DNA of 64,000 bases. Origin: Micromonospora sp. MH99. Its GTDB lineage: Bacteria; Actinomycetota; Actinomycetes; Mycobacteriales; Micromonosporaceae. The translations under genes were made by a program, and so were the position numbers. The stretch is from contig NZ_MUZA01000023.1 of the NCBI RefSeq assembly GCF_021442385.1, forward strand, positions 1 through 64,000, written 5' to 3'. Shown piece by piece: positions 1 to 8,408 of the stretch (position 1 is the stretch's first letter; every line of letters starts with the position of its first letter). Under the pieces are notes generated by a model that did no database searches, had not been told where the DNA came from, and was given only the letters and a program-made list of their open reading frames with translations.

Positions 1-737
1 GGGGCCGACTGCGGGTGCGGCGGCGCGGACTGCGGGGCCTGGAACGGCGGCGACGGCTGGCCGTACTGGCCGGGGAACTGCGCCGGCGGGTAACCGCCCG
101 GCTGGCCGGCCTGCGGGTAACCGCCCGGCTGGCCGGGAGCGGGCCATCCGCCCTGCTGCTGACCGCCGGGCTGACCGGGAGCCGGCCAACCGCCCTGCTG
201 CTGCGGCCAACCCGGCTGCGGCTGGCCGTAGACGCCCGGCTGCGGCTTCGGCTTGGGGACGTAGTAGAACGCCCGCCAGATGGTGAACACCACCCAGGCG
301 GCCACCGCGAAGATCACCAGCCAGGCGAACCGGGCGAGAAGGCCGAGCAACGCGTCGAGGATCTCGGTCTCGGCGAGGCGGCCCACCGTCCAGATCAGCA
401 TGGTGAGCGTGCCGAGCAGCGCGCTGACCGCGTACTCACCAAGCGCCACCTGCGTGATCAGCTTCGCCTTCGGCAGGACCGGCGCGACGTGGGTGGCCAG
501 CAGGACGGCCAGCAGCGGCAGCACCACCGCCTCCACCCCGATGAACGAGGAGAACTGGTCGCCCGCCCGGTCGGTGAAGTCGCGGTAGTCGTTCGGGGTG
601 AGCAGCCGGAGCAGCCCCACGAAGAGGAACACGGCGTTGGCGCCGAGCAGGGCGAGCGCACCCAGTTCGCGCAGTGGCTTGGTCAGCTGGCGGGCCTGCG
701 TCGCGTCGGCGGACGCGGGCTCGGCGGGGCTGGTCAC
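1..737 (-). CDS. membrane protein with Pro/Gly/Gln-rich tail (C-terminus cut by window edge)
   Basis: I do not recognise a named family. The GTG start at 737 is preceded by GAGGGGGAG at about 740-748, a good ribosome site. After about 25 polar residues there are about four hydrophobic segments (near residues 28-45, 70-90, 105-120 and 135-155). A soluble tail follows with imperfect repeats of the type PGQPGGYPQ and QQGGWPA, which runs off the window edge at base 1, so the true length is unknown. The 3-4 helix bundle plus Gly/Pro/Gln tail resembles many small actinobacterial membrane proteins. It is divergent from fbiA, about 98 bases apart. The protein-coding call is firm; the function is unknown. 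Confidence 0.75.
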   Translation of the reverse strand, partial: MTSPAEPASADATQARQLTKPLRELGALALLGANAVFLFVGLLRLLTPNDYRDFTDRAGDQFSSFIGVEAVVLPLLAVLLATHVAPVLPKAKLITQVALGEYAVSALLGTLTMLIWTVGRLAETEILDALLGLLARFAWLVIFAVAAWVVFTIWRAFYYVPKPKPQPGVYGQPQPGWPQQQGGWPAPGQPGGQQQGGWPAPGQPGGYPQAGQPGGYPPAQFPGQYGQPSPPFQAPQSAPPHPQSA

Positions 738-835
738 GAGCTCCCCCTCGGGGCAATAACGGACAGGGCGCACGTGAGCCTAGTCTCCCACGCCACCGGC
801 GGACCGGAGGCGTCTCGTACGCGAGGATGGTCGAC

Positions 836-1786
836 ATGCGCATCGTGGTTCTGGCCGGCGGCATTGGCGGCGCCCGGTTCCTGCTCGGCGTCCGGGCGTA
901 CGCCCGCGAGGTCGGCGCCGAGGTGACCGCCGTTGTCAACGTCGGCGACGACCTGTGGCTGCACGGGTTGAAGATCTGTCCCGACCTGGACAGCGTCATG
1001 TACACGCTCGGCGGCGGCGCCGACCCCGAACGGGGCTGGGGCCGGGTCGGCGAGAGCTGGACGGTCAAGGAGGAGTTGGCCGCGTACGGGGCGGAGCCGA
1101 CCTGGTTCGGCCTCGGCGACAAGGACATCGCCACCCACCTGGTACGCAGCACCATGCTCAACGGCGGCTACCCGCTGAGCGCGGTCACCGAGGCGCTGTC
1201 GACGCGGTGGCAGCCCGGCGTACGCCTGCTGCCCGCGACCGACGACCGGCTGGAGACCCACGCGGTCGTCGGCGACGGTGACGAGGGTCAGCGGGCGATC
1301 CACTTCCAGGAGTGGTGGGTGCGGTACCGGGCCGACATCCCCACCCACCGGTTCGTCTTCGTCGGTGCGGAGACGGCGCAGCCGGCGCCGGGGGTGCGGG
1401 AGGCGATCGGCGCGGCCGACCTGGTGTTGATCGCGCCGAGCAACCCGGTGGTGAGCATCGCGCCGGTGCTTGCCGTACCGGGGATGCGCGAGGCGGTGAC
1501 CGACGGCCCGGCGCCGGTGGTGGGTGTCTCGCCGATCATCGGCGGCGCTCCGGTCCGGGGAATGGCTGACCGCTGTCTCGCCGTGCTCGGTGTTGAGTGC
1601 AGCGCGGCCGGTGTGGGCCGGCTCTACGGCCCTCGGGCTGCGGGTGGGCTGCTGGACGGCTGGCTGGTGGCCGAGGAGGACGCCGACGCGGTGGTACCGG
1701 AGGTGACGGTCCGCGCGATGCCGCTGCGGATGACCGACGAGGCGGCGACGGCGGCGATGGTCCGCGCCGCGGTGGAGTTGACGTGA
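836..1786 (+). CDS. fbiA: 2-phospho-L-lactate transferase (F420 biosynthesis)
   Basis: CofD/FbiA transfers the phospholactate-type moiety (phosphoenolpyruvyl in actinobacteria) from the activated GDP donor to the deazaflavin Fo, the step before polyglutamylation of coenzyme F420. The 316-residue length fits the family. The N-terminal nucleotide-binding loop GGIGGAR is at residues 8-14, VGDD at about 36-39, and the family signature around LKICPDLDSVMYTLGG follows. ATG 836 is preferred because GAGG at 823-826 sits 9 bases upstream; an in-frame ATG at 827 has no room for a ribosome site. The stop overlaps the fbiB start by four bases (GTGA), so the two are one translationally coupled operon. Confidence 0.95.
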   Translation: MRIVVLAGGIGGARFLLGVRAYAREVGAEVTAVVNVGDDLWLHGLKICPDLDSVMYTLGGGADPERGWGRVGESWTVKEELAAYGAEPTWFGLGDKDIATHLVRSTMLNGGYPLSAVTEALSTRWQPGVRLLPATDDRLETHAVVGDGDEGQRAIHFQEWWVRYRADIPTHRFVFVGAETAQPAPGVREAIGAADLVLIAPSNPVVSIAPVLAVPGMREAVTDGPAPVVGVSPIIGGAPVRGMADRCLAVLGVECSAAGVGRLYGPRAAGGLLDGWLVAEEDADAVVPEVTVRAMPLRMTDEAATAAMVRAAVELT

Positions 1787-2871
1787 GGCTGGAGATCCTG
1801 CCGGTGCTGGGCATCGGCCACGTGACCGAGGGTGACGACCTGGCGGCGGTGATCGCCACCGCCGCGCCGTGGCTGCGCGACGGCGACGTGCTGGTGGTGA
1901 CCAGCAAGATCGTCTCCAAGGCGGAGGGACGGCTGGTGGACGTCCCGGCGGACGGGCCGGAGCGGCTCGCCGCGCGCGAGGAGGTGCTGGCCGGCGAGAC
2001 CGCCCGGGTGGTGGCCAGCCGCGGGCCGACCCGGATCGTGCAGACCCACCACGGCTTCGTGATGGCCTCCGCCGGGATCGACGCGTCGAACGTCGACAAG
2101 ACCCGGCTGGTGCTGTTGCCGGTGGATCCGGACGCGTCGGCGCGGGAGCTGCGCGCCGCGCTGCGGGAGCGGTACGACCTGGACGTCGCCGTGATCATCA
2201 GCGACACGATGGGCCGGCCCTGGCGCAACGGGCTTACCGACGTGGCGCTCGGGGTGGCCGGGATGCCGGCGATCCGCGACCATCGGGGCGAGGTGGACCC
2301 GTACGGCAACGAGCTGCAGCTGACCCAGATGGCGGTGGTGGACGAGCTGGCGGGCGCCGGCGAGTTGATCAAGGGCAAGTGTGACCAGGTCCCCGTGGCC
2401 GTGGTACGCGGCTACCTCGCGGCGACCCGCGCGGACGACTCCGACGGCGCGCGGACGCTCATCCGTGATGCCGCGCAGGACCTGTTCTCGCTGGGCACCG
2501 CCGAGGCGCGGGCGGCCGGGCTGGCCGAGGCCGCGACCCTCGCCGAGGCGATCGACCCCGAGCCGGTCGACCCGGCCGCGGTGCGACGGGCGCTCGACGC
2601 GGTCGCCGAGGTGGTGACCCCCGGCACGGTCTTCACCCTCATCGACGAGGCGGAGGTACGCGCCGGCCTGGTCGCCGAGGTGCCGGGCTGGCCGGCCGAC
2701 GCCAGCGCGCTGGTGCTCGGCACCGCGCCGGCGCCCGTCGACCCGATGGACCTGGTCCGCTTCGGCGCCGACCTGCACCGGCTGCGCGTCGCACTGGCCG
2801 CCGAGGGTGTCCGGTCGACGCTGCTGCCTCCGCCGGCCGGCAGCCCGGCCAGCGCCGCGCTCGCCCTGTGA
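1783..2871 (+). CDS. fbiB: coenzyme F420-0:L-glutamate ligase, FbiB with shortened C-terminal part
   Basis: CofE/FbiB adds glutamates to F420-0 using GTP. The CofE domain fills roughly residues 1-245: TSKIVSKAEG near 40-49, the SDTMGRPWR motif near 140 and the GNELQLTQMA segment near 185. Known mycobacterial FbiB (about 448 residues) continues with a nitroreductase-like FMN domain of about 200 residues that reduces dehydro-F420. Here only about 117 residues follow, with a weak flavoreductase-like end. The GTG start lies inside the fbiA stop (GTGA overlap). It ends 19 bases from the convergent ArsR gene with no obvious terminator. Ligase function is likely; the reductase activity is doubtful. 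Confidence 0.9.
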   Translation: MRLEILPVLGIGHVTEGDDLAAVIATAAPWLRDGDVLVVTSKIVSKAEGRLVDVPADGPERLAAREEVLAGETARVVASRGPTRIVQTHHGFVMASAGIDASNVDKTRLVLLPVDPDASARELRAALRERYDLDVAVIISDTMGRPWRNGLTDVALGVAGMPAIRDHRGEVDPYGNELQLTQMAVVDELAGAGELIKGKCDQVPVAVVRGYLAATRADDSDGARTLIRDAAQDLFSLGTAEARAAGLAEAATLAEAIDPEPVDPAAVRRALDAVAEVVTPGTVFTLIDEAEVRAGLVAEVPGWPADASALVLGTAPAPVDPMDLVRFGADLHRLRVALAAEGVRSTLLPPPAGSPASAALAL

Positions 2872-2890
2872 CCGCGCGGCCGGGCCGGAC

Positions 2891-3889
2891 TCACGCGTCC
2901 AGGACGGCCCGGCCCAGCGGGGTCAGCGTGTGCAGCACTGTGTTGCGGTCGCGGTGACTGACGAGCAGGCCGGCGTTGCGCAGCACTGTGGCGTGCTGGC
3001 TGGCCGCCGCCGGTGAGATGTTGAGCCGGCGGGCCACCTCGCCCGTGGTGCAGCCGTCGTGGCTGGCCTCCAGCACCGCCGCCCTGGTCCGGCCGAGCAG
3101 TGCGGCCAGCGAGTCGCGGCCGGCGCTCGACGTGGCCAATGCGTCCCCGTCGGTCGCGGCGAGCCCGCCCAGCCGGTCCACCGGATAGACCAGCACCGGC
3201 GGCAGCGCCGGGTCGAGCAGGGCGACCGGGGTGCCCGCGCAGAAGAACGACGGCACCAACAGCAGCCCTCGACCGTCCAGGTGCAGCTCCCGGCTGTGCG
3301 GGTAGTCGCGCACCTCGAGCACCCCGCTGTCCCAGCGCATGCGCGGGCGGAGGCTGGCCAACAGCCCTTCGACGCCGCCGTCGAGCAGGGCCCGTGCGCG
3401 GCGGGTGCGGTCCGCCGCCACCGCCGACTGGATCCGACTCCAGTACGGGTCGATCGCCAGTGACCGGTACTGCTCCATGGAATCCGCGAGGTGGCGCAGC
3501 GTCGCCACGTCGCCGCGGGCCAGCGCGGCGGCCGAGGACGGCAGCTGGTTCTCGGCGGCCAGCAGGGTCACATCCCGCTGGAGCAGCGGGGTCGGCGTGC
3601 TGCGCACCGCTTCCAGCCCTGCCGCGAAACCCTCCACGCTGGCGTACGGGGTCAGGAAGTCGGGGAAGTAGCCGCGCGGCGGGTTCAGGGCGAAGAGCAG
3701 TCGGAGCTGATCGGAGGCGACGTCCTGGCGCAGCCCGCGGGTCACGGTGCGCCGCCAGGTCGACGTCAACGGATCGCGGTTGCGGCCCTGCAACACGTGC
3801 AGGCTGAGGACCAGCTCCCAGACCGGGTCAGCCGCCGGCGCCACCCGGGTCCGGAGAATGTCCTCGCCGGAAAAGTGGATCTTCAGCAT
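2891..3889 (-). CDS. ArsR-type winged-helix regulator (DUF5937-like)
   Basis: 332 residues. The last 80 residues form an ArsR-like winged helix: CTTGEVARRLNISPAAASQH is the recognition helix-turn-helix, followed by the wing VSHRDRNTVLHTLT. The first 250 residues are a soluble all-alpha-looking domain of the kind fused to ArsR heads in actinomycetes (DUF5937, from memory), probably a ligand-sensing region. No metal-binding CxC typical of ArsR/SmtB is seen. ATG 3889 has GGGAG seven bases upstream. It stands alone between fbiB (convergent) and 290 bases of open DNA that would hold its promoter. Its target is unknown, possibly its own promoter. Confidence 0.8.
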   Translation of the reverse strand: MLKIHFSGEDILRTRVAPAADPVWELVLSLHVLQGRNRDPLTSTWRRTVTRGLRQDVASDQLRLLFALNPPRGYFPDFLTPYASVEGFAAGLEAVRSTPTPLLQRDVTLLAAENQLPSSAAALARGDVATLRHLADSMEQYRSLAIDPYWSRIQSAVAADRTRRARALLDGGVEGLLASLRPRMRWDSGVLEVRDYPHSRELHLDGRGLLLVPSFFCAGTPVALLDPALPPVLVYPVDRLGGLAATDGDALATSSAGRDSLAALLGRTRAAVLEASHDGCTTGEVARRLNISPAAASQHATVLRNAGLLVSHRDRNTVLHTLTPLGRAVLDA

Positions 3890-4179
3890 GGAGCGCTCCC
3901 GTGTCGCCGGCAGAGGGATGCCGAGCGACCGTTCGACTCTACCCGGCCGGCAGTTATCTCCATCTTTAAGCCTGAACTGAAAAACCTCGACGCCTCCCCG
4001 GCCAGTTAGGCATGCTTCCAGTGCCCGAGCACGGCACCGACACGTCACGGACGTGACCGGCGCCGGGGCACCGGGGACCGGGGAGGGACCGGTGATCGGG
4101 CGGCACCACGAGGGTCTGCGGCCCTTGCTCCGCAGAGGTGCCGTCCGGTCATCCCGTCGACGCGGTGCGTCGGCCCCGC
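3890..4179. other. 290-base intergenic region, no gene seen
   Basis: This stretch lies upstream of the ArsR-type gene and downstream of the gene ending at 4180. It must hold the ArsR promoter. The part at 3950-4010 is relatively AT-rich for this genome. The rest repeats short GC-rich words (accggggcaccgggg around 4050-4080) that do not make a convincing gene. Confidence 0.4.
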
Positions 4180-5226
4180 TCAGCCGACCCAGAGCGCGAC
4201 CCGATGGTCCTCGTCCGTGACGTAGAACGGCCGCCCGTCCAGCTCGGCCAGGCCCTCGACGTGGTGAAACGGCCCCAGGTCGGCCACCTCTTCGCCGACG
4301 AGCCGGCACGCGTCGCCCGTGCGCCCCGCCGGGAACCGGAACCGCACGTGCCGGGACGTGACCGCGCCCCCGCCCGGATGGTCGTCGAGCAGCACCGACC
4401 CCTTGCCCAGCGCGTCGATCGAACCGATCACGGCCGCGTACCCGCCGTCCGGCGTCGGCGCGATCGCCCGGAAGCCGGTCAGCTCGCCCGGCGGAGTCAC
4501 CCCGGTCACCGCGTACGCCCCCAGCGCTTGGGGCCACACCGGGTCCGCGGCGAACATGCCCGGCACGCCGGACACCTCCACCAGGACCGGCTCGCCGGCC
4601 TCGGTGACCGGAAAACGCAACCCGAGCAGCACCGTGCCGGCCGGCGTGAAGGCCGCGGCCTCCACGTTCAACGGGAGGTCGTCCGGCGTCAGGCGCGTCA
4701 CCCAACTCTTCGCCCGACTGGTCCCCCGCGCCAGGGTCTCCACGATGAACCGGTCGCGCACCCGCTTGCCCGGCGGCAGCAGGGTCAGCGGCGACGCGGC
4801 GAGGGCGTCGTTCACCGCGCGGTGCAGCCGGAACCGGTTGCGCACCACGTGCACCGGCAGCGTGCCGGCCGCCGCGTCGTCCTCGCGGAACCGGGCCACG
4901 AACGCCCGACGGGGGCGCAGCGGGCCCGCCTTCGAGCCGAAGTGGGAGCCGAAGACGTACACCCAGCCGTCGTGGTGGGCGAGCGCCTCACCGTCCTCGG
5001 TCCGGCCGTTCTCGACCCCGGCGTCCGCCGTGACGTGCCGGGCCGTCCACTCACCGTCGTCCAACTCCAGCAGCAGGGCCAGGCAGCGCTCCACCGGGCC
5101 CTCGTCCAGCACCGTCCAGAAACCGCGCCGAGCACCGTACGACCGCAGCAGCGCGGACGAGCGCACCGGCAGCAGATCGCTGGCCTCGTTGCCGGCCACC
5201 ACGAATTCGACGAGTCGCAGGGTCAC
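4180..5226 (-). CDS. uncharacterised soluble protein, DUF3616-like
   Basis: 348 residues with no signal peptide or membrane segment. Repeated strand-turn units such as HHDGWVYVFGSHFG, EAAAFTPAGTVLLGLRFPV and HHVEGLAELDGRPFYVTDE suggest a beta-propeller-like fold and resemble DUF3616/esterase-like sequences; this assignment is tentative. The GTG start at 5226 is chosen because a -10-like TACGCT (5238-5233) lies six bases before it and no Shine-Dalgarno is present, the usual picture of a leaderless gene. It is divergent from the NUDIX gene with only 39 bases between the starts, so the two are likely transcribed from back-to-back promoters. Confidence 0.65.
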   Translation of the reverse strand: MTLRLVEFVVAGNEASDLLPVRSSALLRSYGARRGFWTVLDEGPVERCLALLLELDDGEWTARHVTADAGVENGRTEDGEALAHHDGWVYVFGSHFGSKAGPLRPRRAFVARFREDDAAAGTLPVHVVRNRFRLHRAVNDALAASPLTLLPPGKRVRDRFIVETLARGTSRAKSWVTRLTPDDLPLNVEAAAFTPAGTVLLGLRFPVTEAGEPVLVEVSGVPGMFAADPVWPQALGAYAVTGVTPPGELTGFRAIAPTPDGGYAAVIGSIDALGKGSVLLDDHPGGGAVTSRHVRFRFPAGRTGDACRLVGEEVADLGPFHHVEGLAELDGRPFYVTDEDHRVALWVG

Positions 5227-5265
5227 CGCGCCAGCGTACGGAGAGCGCGCTCGTACAGTGACGGG
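5227..5265. promoter_or_regulatory. back-to-back leaderless promoters
   Basis: In the 39 bases between two divergent GTG starts there are two TAnnnT boxes. TACGCT on the minus strand (5238-5233) ends six bases before GTG 5226. TACAGT on the plus strand (5254-5259) ends six bases before GTG 5266. Transcription would begin at or next to each start codon. Neither gene has a ribosome site. Confidence 0.6.
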
Positions 5266-5865
5266 GTGCCTGACACCGCGCTCACCGGACCCGCCGTCGA
5301 TCCCACCGATCCCGCGTCGTACGCGACGCTGCACGCCGACGCCGTCGCCCTGCTGGAGGGCTGGCAGCCGACCAGCCCGGCGGCGGCCGACGCGCGGGAC
5401 CGGACCCTCGCGCTGCTCGCCGCCGGGCCGGTGGCGATGAGCCGGCAGCACCGCCCCGGCCACGTCACCGCGAGCGCGCTGGTGCTCGACCCGACCGGCG
5501 CACGGGTGCTGCTCTGCCTGCACGCCAAGTTCGGCCGCTGGGTGCAGCTCGGCGGGCACTGCGAGCCGGTGGACCGGACGCTTGTCGGGGCCGCGCTGCG
5601 CGAGGCCACCGAGGAGTCCGGCATCGACGGCCTGCGCATCGATCCGGTGCCGATCGACATCGACGTGCACGAGGTGCTCTGCCAGGGTGGGTCGCGCCAC
5701 TACGACGTCCGGTTCGCGGTGGTCGCCCCGCCCGGCGCCGTCGAGCAGGTCAGCGACGAGGCCGAGGAACTGGGGTGGTTCCCGCCCGATCGGCTGCCCG
5801 AGCCGCTGGCCGGCGGGACGGCGCAACTCATCGAGCCGGCCCTCGCGGCGCTGGGCAGGTGGTGA
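5266..5865 (+). CDS. NUDIX hydrolase
   Basis: 199 residues. NUDIX enzymes cleave nucleoside diphosphates linked to another moiety. The box is seen as GGHCEPVD...REATEESG in the middle of the protein; the REATEE glutamates that bind metal are present, with one residue more than usual between the two halves of the box, as in many actinobacterial members. The first 60 residues form a helical cap (LHADAVALLEGWQP). Substrate unknown. GTG 5266 is chosen from the -10 TACAGT six bases upstream (leaderless). It ends 90 bases before the convergent manC. Confidence 0.85.
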   Translation: MPDTALTGPAVDPTDPASYATLHADAVALLEGWQPTSPAAADARDRTLALLAAGPVAMSRQHRPGHVTASALVLDPTGARVLLCLHAKFGRWVQLGGHCEPVDRTLVGAALREATEESGIDGLRIDPVPIDIDVHEVLCQGGSRHYDVRFAVVAPPGAVEQVSDEAEELGWFPPDRLPEPLAGGTAQLIEPALAALGRW

Positions 5866-5955
5866 CACCCCATCGTGCCCGCGCACGAGTACGCCGGCGA
5901 CAGCGGCTTGCACCGCAATCGCCGGCGCTACGAGGTCACCCGCCGGGGTCGAGGG

Positions 5956-7047
5956 TCAGACGTAGCCCTCTTCGCCCCGCTCCTTCAGCTCGTCGACGAG
6001 GAGCTTGACGTCCTGGGCCCGGTCACGCGGGCAGACCAGCACCGCGTCCGGTGTGTCCACCACGATCAGATCGCGTACGCCGAGCACCGCCACCAACCGG
6101 CCCGACTGCGGCACCACCACCAGGTTGGCGGTGTCCCGCAGGAGCACGCCCGGCTTGGCGTCGGTGCCGAGCACCACGTTGCCCGCGTCGTCGGCGGGCA
6201 GCACCTCACCCAGCGTGTGGAAGTCACCCACGTCGTTCCAGCCGAAATCGCCAGGCACGGTGGCGACCCGACCCGCGGTGGCCGCGCCCTCCATCACCGC
6301 GTAGTCGACGGAGATCTTCGGCAGCGTCGGCCACACCGTCCCGAGCACGTCGTCCTGCTCCGGGGTGCCCCAGGCGGTGGCGATCGCGGTGACCCCCGCG
6401 TGCAGCGCCGGCTGCTGGCGGGCCAACTCGGCGAGGAACACGTCCACCCGCCAGACGAACATGCTCGCGTTCCACAGGTGCCGGCCCGAGCGGACGTACG
6501 CCTCGGCGACCTCGGCGGCCGGCTTCTCCTTGAACTCGGCCACCTGACGCCACGGCGTGCCCTCGGCCTCGTCGCCGGTCTCCAGGTAGCCGTAGCCGGT
6601 CTCCGGCCGGGTCGGGGTGATCCCGACCGTCATCAGCATGCCCTGCTCGGCCCCCCGGACCGCCTCCTGGACCGTGCGCACCCAGCTGTCCGGGTCGCGG
6701 ATCAGGTGGTCGGCCGCGAAGCTCCCCATGACCGCGTCCGGGTCACGCTGCGCGATCACCGCCGCGGCCAGCGCGATCGCCGCGCAGGAATCCCGGGGGG
6801 ACGGCTCGACCAGGATGTTCTCCTCCGGCAGCCCGGTCAGTTGCCGGGCGACCGCCGCGACGTGCGCGGCGCCGGTGACCACGAGGGTCCGATCCGGTGT
6901 GGTCAGCGGCGCGAGCCGCTCCACGGTCGCCTGGAGCAGCGAGGCGCTGGTACCGGTCAGCGGGTGGAGGAACTTGGGGTGGCCGGCGCGGGACAACGGC
7001 CACAACCTTGTGCCGCTGCCACCTGCCGGGATGACCGCATAAAGCAT
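5956..7047 (-). CDS. manC: mannose-1-phosphate guanylyltransferase (GDP-mannose pyrophosphorylase)
   Basis: It makes GDP-mannose from GTP and mannose-1-phosphate for mannolipids, lipoglycans and glycoproteins. The 363-residue length matches single-domain bacterial enzymes (no isomerase domain). The nucleotide-binding signature AVIPAGGSGTRLWPLSR is at residues 4-20 with the catalytic Lys in HPKFLHP. FAADHLI near 125 and the sugar-binding EKP motif (FKEKPAAEV) near 175 are intact, as is NASMFVWR. ATG 7047 fits the family N-terminus; a CATGAT box six bases upstream could be a leaderless -10, and a GTG at 7053 is the alternative. It lies 63 bases downstream of the glycosyltransferase, same strand. 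In M. tuberculosis the equivalent gene also lies close to fbiA-fbiB. Confidence 0.93.
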   Translation of the reverse strand: MLYAVIPAGGSGTRLWPLSRAGHPKFLHPLTGTSASLLQATVERLAPLTTPDRTLVVTGAAHVAAVARQLTGLPEENILVEPSPRDSCAAIALAAAVIAQRDPDAVMGSFAADHLIRDPDSWVRTVQEAVRGAEQGMLMTVGITPTRPETGYGYLETGDEAEGTPWRQVAEFKEKPAAEVAEAYVRSGRHLWNASMFVWRVDVFLAELARQQPALHAGVTAIATAWGTPEQDDVLGTVWPTLPKISVDYAVMEGAATAGRVATVPGDFGWNDVGDFHTLGEVLPADDAGNVVLGTDAKPGVLLRDTANLVVVPQSGRLVAVLGVRDLIVVDTPDAVLVCPRDRAQDVKLLVDELKERGEEGYV

Positions 7048-7110
7048 CCGCACATCATGCCCGACGTATGCGCCCGCAGTGGCACGGGTCACCACGAGAG
7101 GCCCGAACGG

Positions 7111-8256
7111 TCACGACCGGGCGCGACTCCAGGCGGCGATGTGCACCTCGGCGCTGGATTCCCAGGTGAACTCCTTGGCCCGGTCGAAGCCGGCCTTCGC
7201 CAGCGACAGCCGGCGCTGCTCGTCGTCGAGCAGGGCGGCCAGGTCGGTGGCGATCTGGCCCGGGTCCTCCGAGGTGTACGCGACGGCGTCGCCACCCACC
7301 TCCGGCAGCGACAGCCGGGGGGTGGTCAGCACCGGGGCGGCGCACGCCATCGCCTCCAGGATCGGCAGGCCGAACCCCTCGCCGTACGACGGGTAGGCGG
7401 CCACCAGCGCGCCACCGAGGAAGCCGGGCAGGTCGGCGTAGCGCAGGTAGCCGGGGCGCAGCAGCCGCAGGTGCGACGGGACCTCGGCCACCGCCCGGTC
7501 GATGTCGTCGTCGTGCCCCTGCCCACCGGCGATCACCAGGGCCGGCGGGTCGACCCGGTCGGCCACCGCACGGGCCCAGCCACGGATCAGGTTGGGCACG
7601 TTCTTGCGCGGCTCCTTGGCGCCGAGGAAGGCCACGTACGTGCTGTTGCCCAGCCCCAGCCGGGCACGCACGCGGGCCTTCTCCTCCTCGCCGGGCGCGT
7701 GGAAGGCGTCGTGGTCGACGCCGTGGTAGGCCACGTCGATGCGGGTCGGGTCGGCGTCAAGCAGCCGGATCAGCTCGTCGCGGGTCGCCTTGCTGGGCAC
7801 GATCACCCGGTTGGCGCGACGCATCGAGGTCTTGATGGCGCTGCGGAAGAACGTGCGGCGGGACTTGTCGTAGTGCTCCGGCTCGGTGAAGAACGTCGCG
7901 TCGTGCACGGTGACCGTGACGGGACACCCGGCCCGCAGCGGGCAGGTGTAGAAGGGCGAGTGCAGCACGTGCGCGCCGACCTGCTGGGCGAGCAGCGGCA
8001 GGCCGGTCTGCTCCCAGGCGAGCCGGGCCGGGCGGTGCGCCACGGCGGCCGGAGCGGGGATGATCTCCGCGCCGGGCAGCATCCGGGTGTAACGCTCCAG
8101 GTCGGTGCGGAGGCTCACCACAGCCAACTCCACCCCCGACCCGCACACCTTGCCGAGGGCACCGAGCAAACCGTCGACGTATCGACCGACACCACCACGG
8201 TCGGCGGGGACACTCGTGGCGTCGATGAGCACGCGGGGCGGGCGACCGGCGGTCAC
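7111..8256 (-). CDS. GT4-family glycosyltransferase
   Basis: 381 residues, GT-B fold. The N-terminal acceptor domain starts with RVLIDATSVPADRGGVGRYV, the usual donor-site-facing loop with GGVGRY. The C-terminal domain carries FLGAKEPRKN near residue 215 and the GT4 signature YPSYGEGFGLPILEAMACA near 295-313, with the EGFGLPxLE glutamates that bind the nucleotide sugar. GTG 8256 has AAGGAG seven bases upstream. It is followed at 63 bases by manC, which supplies GDP-mannose, so a mannosyltransferase is the natural guess (inference). In the equivalent M. tuberculosis region a different glycosyltransferase (wbbL) occupies this place. Confidence 0.9.
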   Translation of the reverse strand: MTAGRPPRVLIDATSVPADRGGVGRYVDGLLGALGKVCGSGVELAVVSLRTDLERYTRMLPGAEIIPAPAAVAHRPARLAWEQTGLPLLAQQVGAHVLHSPFYTCPLRAGCPVTVTVHDATFFTEPEHYDKSRRTFFRSAIKTSMRRANRVIVPSKATRDELIRLLDADPTRIDVAYHGVDHDAFHAPGEEEKARVRARLGLGNSTYVAFLGAKEPRKNVPNLIRGWARAVADRVDPPALVIAGGQGHDDDIDRAVAEVPSHLRLLRPGYLRYADLPGFLGGALVAAYPSYGEGFGLPILEAMACAAPVLTTPRLSLPEVGGDAVAYTSEDPGQIATDLAALLDDEQRRLSLAKAGFDRAKEFTWESSAEVHIAAWSRARS

Positions 8257-8408
8257 GGGGCGACTCCTTGAAGGTGGGTCTGTGGGGAACAACACTCCGG
8301 GGGTAAAGCCTACGCCGGAGTACGGGGCCGACGCTGACTGCGACCCGACGGTACGCCGAGTTGTCATCGTCATCGAGTACGGGCCGCAGAGGCGTATCGT
8401 TCGCGCCG

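Noticed and set aside
2891..4705. ArsR-type protein as a 604-residue fusion
   Set aside because: Residues before the ATG at 3889 are low-complexity, and a ribosome site marks that ATG.
5875..8271. 798-codon plus-strand open frame opposite manC and the glycosyltransferase
   Set aside because: Arg/His/Gly-rich antisense shadow; the minus-strand genes have intact motifs.
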